The position numbers were made by a program, and so were the translations under genes. 7,653 bases of DNA from JAMOBE01 sp039908285 (GTDB lineage Bacteria; Pseudomonadota; Alphaproteobacteria; Rhodospirillales; Rhodospirillaceae): positions 1 through 7,653 of the forward strand of contig JAMOBE010000135.1 of NCBI GenBank assembly GCA_039908285.1. Reading direction: 5' to 3'. The notes beneath the pieces were generated by a model. It saw nothing but the letters and a program-made list of their open reading frames with translations, ran no database searches and was not told where the DNA came from. Positions 5,791 to 7,653 of this stretch are shown in pieces (within the stretch, counting starts at the first letter, position 1; each line of letters starts with the position of its first letter).

Positions 5791-5810
5791 GACTGAGTGA
5801 GTACGGACGC

Positions 5811-6425
5811 ATGAGTTGGCGAAACGACAGATCGAATGACCGGACTCCGAATGATCGGGGCCGGAGGGGTGGCGAGAGGGCCGACGAATACGGCGAGCAG
5901 TTCTTTCAGTCGCGGCCGGCGGGACGCGGCGGCATGGGAGGCTCGGTGGCCGATTCGCCCATTTCCCACGCCGGCGTGACGGCGACGGTGAAGTGGTTCA
6001 ACGCCACCAAGGGTTTCGGATTCGTCACGCCGAGCAACGGCATGCCCGATGCCTTCCTCCATATCTCGAAGCTGGAACGGGCCGGCCTGTCCGATATCGC
6101 CGAGGGGACGACCCTCGTGTGCGACATCGGCCAGGGCCAGCGCGGTCCCCAGGTGGTGAACGTCCAGTCGGTGGACTCCTCTGTGGCACGGTCGGCGCCG
6201 ATGGCCGAGGCGTCGCGGGAGCCGGTGACCGGGACGGTCAAGTTCTTCAGCGGCGAGAAGGGCTTCGGCTTCGTCACCCCCGACGGTGGGGGAAAGGATG
6301 TGTTCGTCCACGCCAAGGTGCTGGAGCGGGCGGGGCTCAGGGCCCTGGCGCCGGAGCAGCGGGTGCGGATGACCATCTCCATGGGGCAGAAGGGTCCGCA
6401 GGCGGACACGGTGACGATACTCTGA
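5811..6425 (+). CDS. Cold-shock protein with two cold-shock domains
   Basis: The 204-residue protein contains two cold-shock domains. The first spans about 56-120 (ATVKWFNATKGFGFVTP, with RNP1 KGFGFV at 67-72 and RNP2 AFLHI at 81-85). The second spans about 138-204 (GTVKFFSGEKGFGFVTP, with RNP1 at 150-155 and RNP2 VFVHA at 164-168). Both keep the aromatic residues that stack on single-stranded RNA or DNA. Residues 1-55 form a polar R/N/D/G-rich, probably disordered extension (MSWRNDRSNDRTPNDRGRR), which may add RNA contacts. Canonical CspA has one domain of about 70 residues, so this is the duplicated alphaproteobacterial form. It should act as an RNA chaperone in the cytoplasm. The ribosome-binding site is weak (ACGGAC). 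The next gene starts 19 bases downstream on the same strand, suggesting an operon. Confidence 0.93.
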   Translation: MSWRNDRSNDRTPNDRGRRGGERADEYGEQFFQSRPAGRGGMGGSVADSPISHAGVTATVKWFNATKGFGFVTPSNGMPDAFLHISKLERAGLSDIAEGTTLVCDIGQGQRGPQVVNVQSVDSSVARSAPMAEASREPVTGTVKFFSGEKGFGFVTPDGGGKDVFVHAKVLERAGLRALAPEQRVRMTISMGQKGPQADTVTIL

Positions 6426-6444
6426 GGAGGGTTCGAGGACGCGC

Positions 6445-7173
6445 ATGAAGCCGAAGTCCGCTGATTACGGCAAGCTGATCCTGCGCAGACTCTGCGAGAT
6501 CGGTGGTGTCGCCGAAGACATGGCCGTGTTTGTCGAGAGTGGCGTCTCGGCGGATCGGATCGGCCCGGTTCTGGCCGGGCTCGCGCACAATGGCTATATC
6601 GTCCGCGAGTCCGTCGCCCAGGGGACGCGGGTGGTCCTCACGGCGCTAGGTCGCGGTTGGGTCGGTCGCCTGGAGAGCCCGGTCGCCACCGCGGCCGACG
6701 CCGGTCGGACTCAGCCCGCTCCGGCGAAACGGGTCGACCCGCCGCCACCCAGGGAGTTCCCATCCAGGGAGTCCAGGGAGTTCCCATCCAGGGAGCCTCA
6801 GGCGCGCAAGCCCGATGCCGGGGCCCGCGTGGTGACGGCCGTTGGGTCCCGGCTGGTCATGGGGTCCGGTGCCCGGCCCCTGGCGGTGACGCCGCAGGCG
6901 CCGGTGGCCCGCACGCCCGCCGCTCCTCCTCCCGCCGTTCCTCCTCCTGTCGCACCGATTCCCGTGGCCGCTCCGGTTGCGCCACCGCCGCCTGTCGTGG
7001 TCGCGCCGAAGGAGCCGGAGACCGCGGAGGCGGCTCCGGTCGAAAAGCGCCGCCGGGGCCGGCCTCCCCGTCAGCCGGTGGTCGCCCCTCCTCCGGAGAA
7101 CAAGGAAGACGAGCAGGTCACCACCGACACCAACGGCTTCGTCACCCATATCGGCGGCAAGAGCATCTTCTGA
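6445..7173 (+). CDS. Predicted DNA-binding protein: winged-helix-like N-terminus, proline-rich linker, AT-hook
   Basis: No named family is recognised. The 242-residue product has three parts. Residues 6-75 look like a winged helix: helix YGKLILRRLCEIGG, a middle AVFVESGVSADRIGPVLAGLAHNGYIV resembling a recognition-helix region, a short wing RESVAQGTRVV, then LTALGRGW as in MarR-like domains. Residues 90-200 are low-complexity, rich in P/A/V, with a tandem REFPSRES/REFPSREP repeat at 103-118. Residues 201-210 (KRRRGRPPRQ) contain an AT-hook core GRP flanked by basic residues, which typically binds the minor groove of AT-rich DNA. The protein ends GFVTHIGGKSIF, which looks like an ordered short motif after an acidic stretch. 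AGGAGG (6425-6430) and GAGG (6435-6438) precede the start. It is probably co-transcribed with the cold-shock gene. Function is inferred as nucleic-acid binding only. Confidence 0.82.
   Translation: MKPKSADYGKLILRRLCEIGGVAEDMAVFVESGVSADRIGPVLAGLAHNGYIVRESVAQGTRVVLTALGRGWVGRLESPVATAADAGRTQPAPAKRVDPPPPREFPSRESREFPSREPQARKPDAGARVVTAVGSRLVMGSGARPLAVTPQAPVARTPAAPPPAVPPPVAPIPVAAPVAPPPPVVVAPKEPETAEAAPVEKRRRGRPPRQPVVAPPPENKEDEQVTTDTNGFVTHIGGKSIF
6749..6796 (+). repeat. Two tandem 24-base repeats inside the AT-hook gene
   Basis: Units 6749-6772 and 6773-6796 agree at 23 of 24 positions, differing at the last base (T versus C). Each unit itself contains CCAGGGAG twice around TTCCCAT. They encode REFPSRES and REFPSREP. 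Being 24 bases long, copy-number change would keep the frame, so the linker length could vary between strains. Confidence 0.85.
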
Positions 7174-7196
7174 GAGTCTGAGCGACTGGAAATGTA

Positions 7197-7211
7197 TTGG
7201 ACAGTATCCAA
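7197..7211. repeat. Short inverted repeat between the AT-hook and AAA genes
   Basis: TTGGA (7197-7201) and TCCAA (7207-7211) flank CAGTA, 24 bases after the stop of the upstream gene. The stem is only 5 bp, so it is a weak operator or terminator candidate. The rest of the 125-base spacer holds nothing else recognised. Confidence 0.2.
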
Positions 7212-7298
7212 CGCCGCCCAAGGCCGTGGATGTCTGTCTATCGCAGTGGAGCCGCAAAGATTCCCGAGACTAGTAATACAGGGTGGGAGGCCATTGAT

Positions 7299-7631
7299 AT
7301 GGCCAGTATAGAGGGCTTTCGGGTAAGAAATTTCCGCGCGTTGAATGACATAACGCTGGGAAAGCTGTGGACCCAACAAAGCGCTGCGCCACTGACGCCA
7401 ATGACTGCGGTAATCGGCAAAAATGGCGTTGGAAAAAGCACTCTGTTCGACGCTTTCGGTTTTCTGGCTGATGCATTGAAATCGGGCGTCGAGGAGGCCT
7501 GTGATTCTCGTGGCCGCGGCGGTATCGGACGGATTCGCCTCCTCGACGCCGGGAATGGAATCGCTCATCTCGCCGGCCGGCCAAACCACCGCCTGTTAGT
7601 TGAATTTCCTTCTTGGCGTGCCGGTTTGTAA
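7299..7631 (+). CDS. N-terminal fragment of an AAA family ATPase (truncated, probably a pseudogene)
   Basis: The 110-residue product starts like AAA_21-type (SMC/RecF-like) ATPases: IEGFRVRNFRALNDITLGKL, MTAVIGKNGVGKSTLFDAF with Walker A GKNGVGKS at 40-47, then FLADALKSGVEEACDSRGRGGIGRIR (55-80). In the family this is followed by a segment of the type SQG..GPI.FE.YYRE and several hundred more residues with Walker B. Here, from about 7539, the reading becomes unrelated sequence and stops at 7631, so the catalytic core is incomplete. A frameshift, an insertion or a rearrangement near 7539 would explain it. GGGAGG lies 8 bases before ATG 7299. Codons such as AGA and ATA and a higher A+T content differ from the neighbours, suggesting acquired DNA. 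Such ATPases often belong to defence-like modules, but no partner is visible. Confidence 0.6.
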   Translation: MASIEGFRVRNFRALNDITLGKLWTQQSAAPLTPMTAVIGKNGVGKSTLFDAFGFLADALKSGVEEACDSRGRGGIGRIRLLDAGNGIAHLAGRPNHRLLVEFPSWRAGL

Positions 7632-7635
7632 CCGG
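7621..7635. repeat. Hairpin at the end of the AAA fragment
   Basis: CCGGTT (7621-7626) and AACCGG (7630-7635) form a perfect 6-bp stem with a TGT loop. The stop codon TAA (7629-7631) lies within it. No T-run follows. It could mark the edge of an inserted element, but only 18 bases remain in the window. Confidence 0.3.
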
Positions 7636-7653
7636 TTGGTGGCCTTCCCAGAT

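Noticed and set aside
5631..6446. Minus-strand ORF of 271 codons opposite the cold-shock gene
   Set aside because: It is antisense to two clear cold-shock domains and has arginine/histidine-rich shadow composition.
6749..6796. CRISPR-like repeat
   Set aside because: The two units are directly adjacent with no spacers, in frame within a coding region.
7071..7589. Minus-strand ORF of 172 codons at the right edge
   Set aside because: It overlaps antisense to both the AT-hook gene end and the conserved Walker A region. It is considered a shadow, though the piece beyond 7539 could belong to an unseen neighbouring gene.
7539..7653. End of a named insertion sequence or group II intron in the AAA gene
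   Set aside because: No transposase or intron-encoded protein, target duplication or recognised terminal repeat is visible in the remaining bases.

Overview
This 7.65 kb window looks like chromosomal DNA from a GC-rich alphaproteobacterium, most plausibly a Rhodospirillales member related to Magnetospirillum. The reasons are the strongly GC-biased third codon positions, a DUF1476 (ATP synthase zeta-type) gene, which is an alphaproteobacterial hallmark, a cold-shock protein with two cold-shock domains, and the purC-purS pair. The genus is an inference from protein style, not from any search.

Layout. (1) 1-46: two palindromic structures, an 18-base perfect palindrome and a 10-bp-stem hairpin that overlaps the end of the first gene. 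(2) 39-1534, minus strand: an SPFH/stomatin-family membrane protein followed by an NfeD partner, translationally coupled by an ATGA overlap. (3) 1691-3173, plus strand: an exported protein of unknown function and a radical SAM protein. (4) 3168-3515, minus strand: the zeta-type ATPase inhibitor, convergent with the radical SAM gene and sharing its stop hexamer TCATGA. (5) 3676-5611, plus strand: an NRDE/TANGO2-family protein, then purC and purS of purine synthesis. purC is preceded by a candidate 23-residue leader ORF. (6) 5811-7173, plus strand: a two-domain cold-shock protein and, 19 bases later, a winged-helix/proline-rich/AT-hook protein, probably one operon. (7) 7299-7631: the N-terminal part of an AAA ATPase that loses family resemblance after about 80 codons and stops at 110. 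Its codon use is less GC-biased, which suggests an accessory region.

How the genes work together. The SPFH and NfeD proteins should form a membrane microdomain scaffold. PurC and PurS belong to the same purine pathway, but purQ, the usual next gene, is absent. The cold-shock and AT-hook proteins suggest a nucleic-acid-binding pair. The other genes are single housekeeping or unknown functions. Four of the upstream regions carry the hexamer TATGGT on the coding strand, in positions that fit a -10 element.

No rRNA, tRNA, CRISPR array or complete mobile element was seen. No gene-free stretch exceeds 300 bases. The most intriguing items are the purC leader ORF, the cold-shock/AT-hook operon and the broken AAA gene at the right edge.
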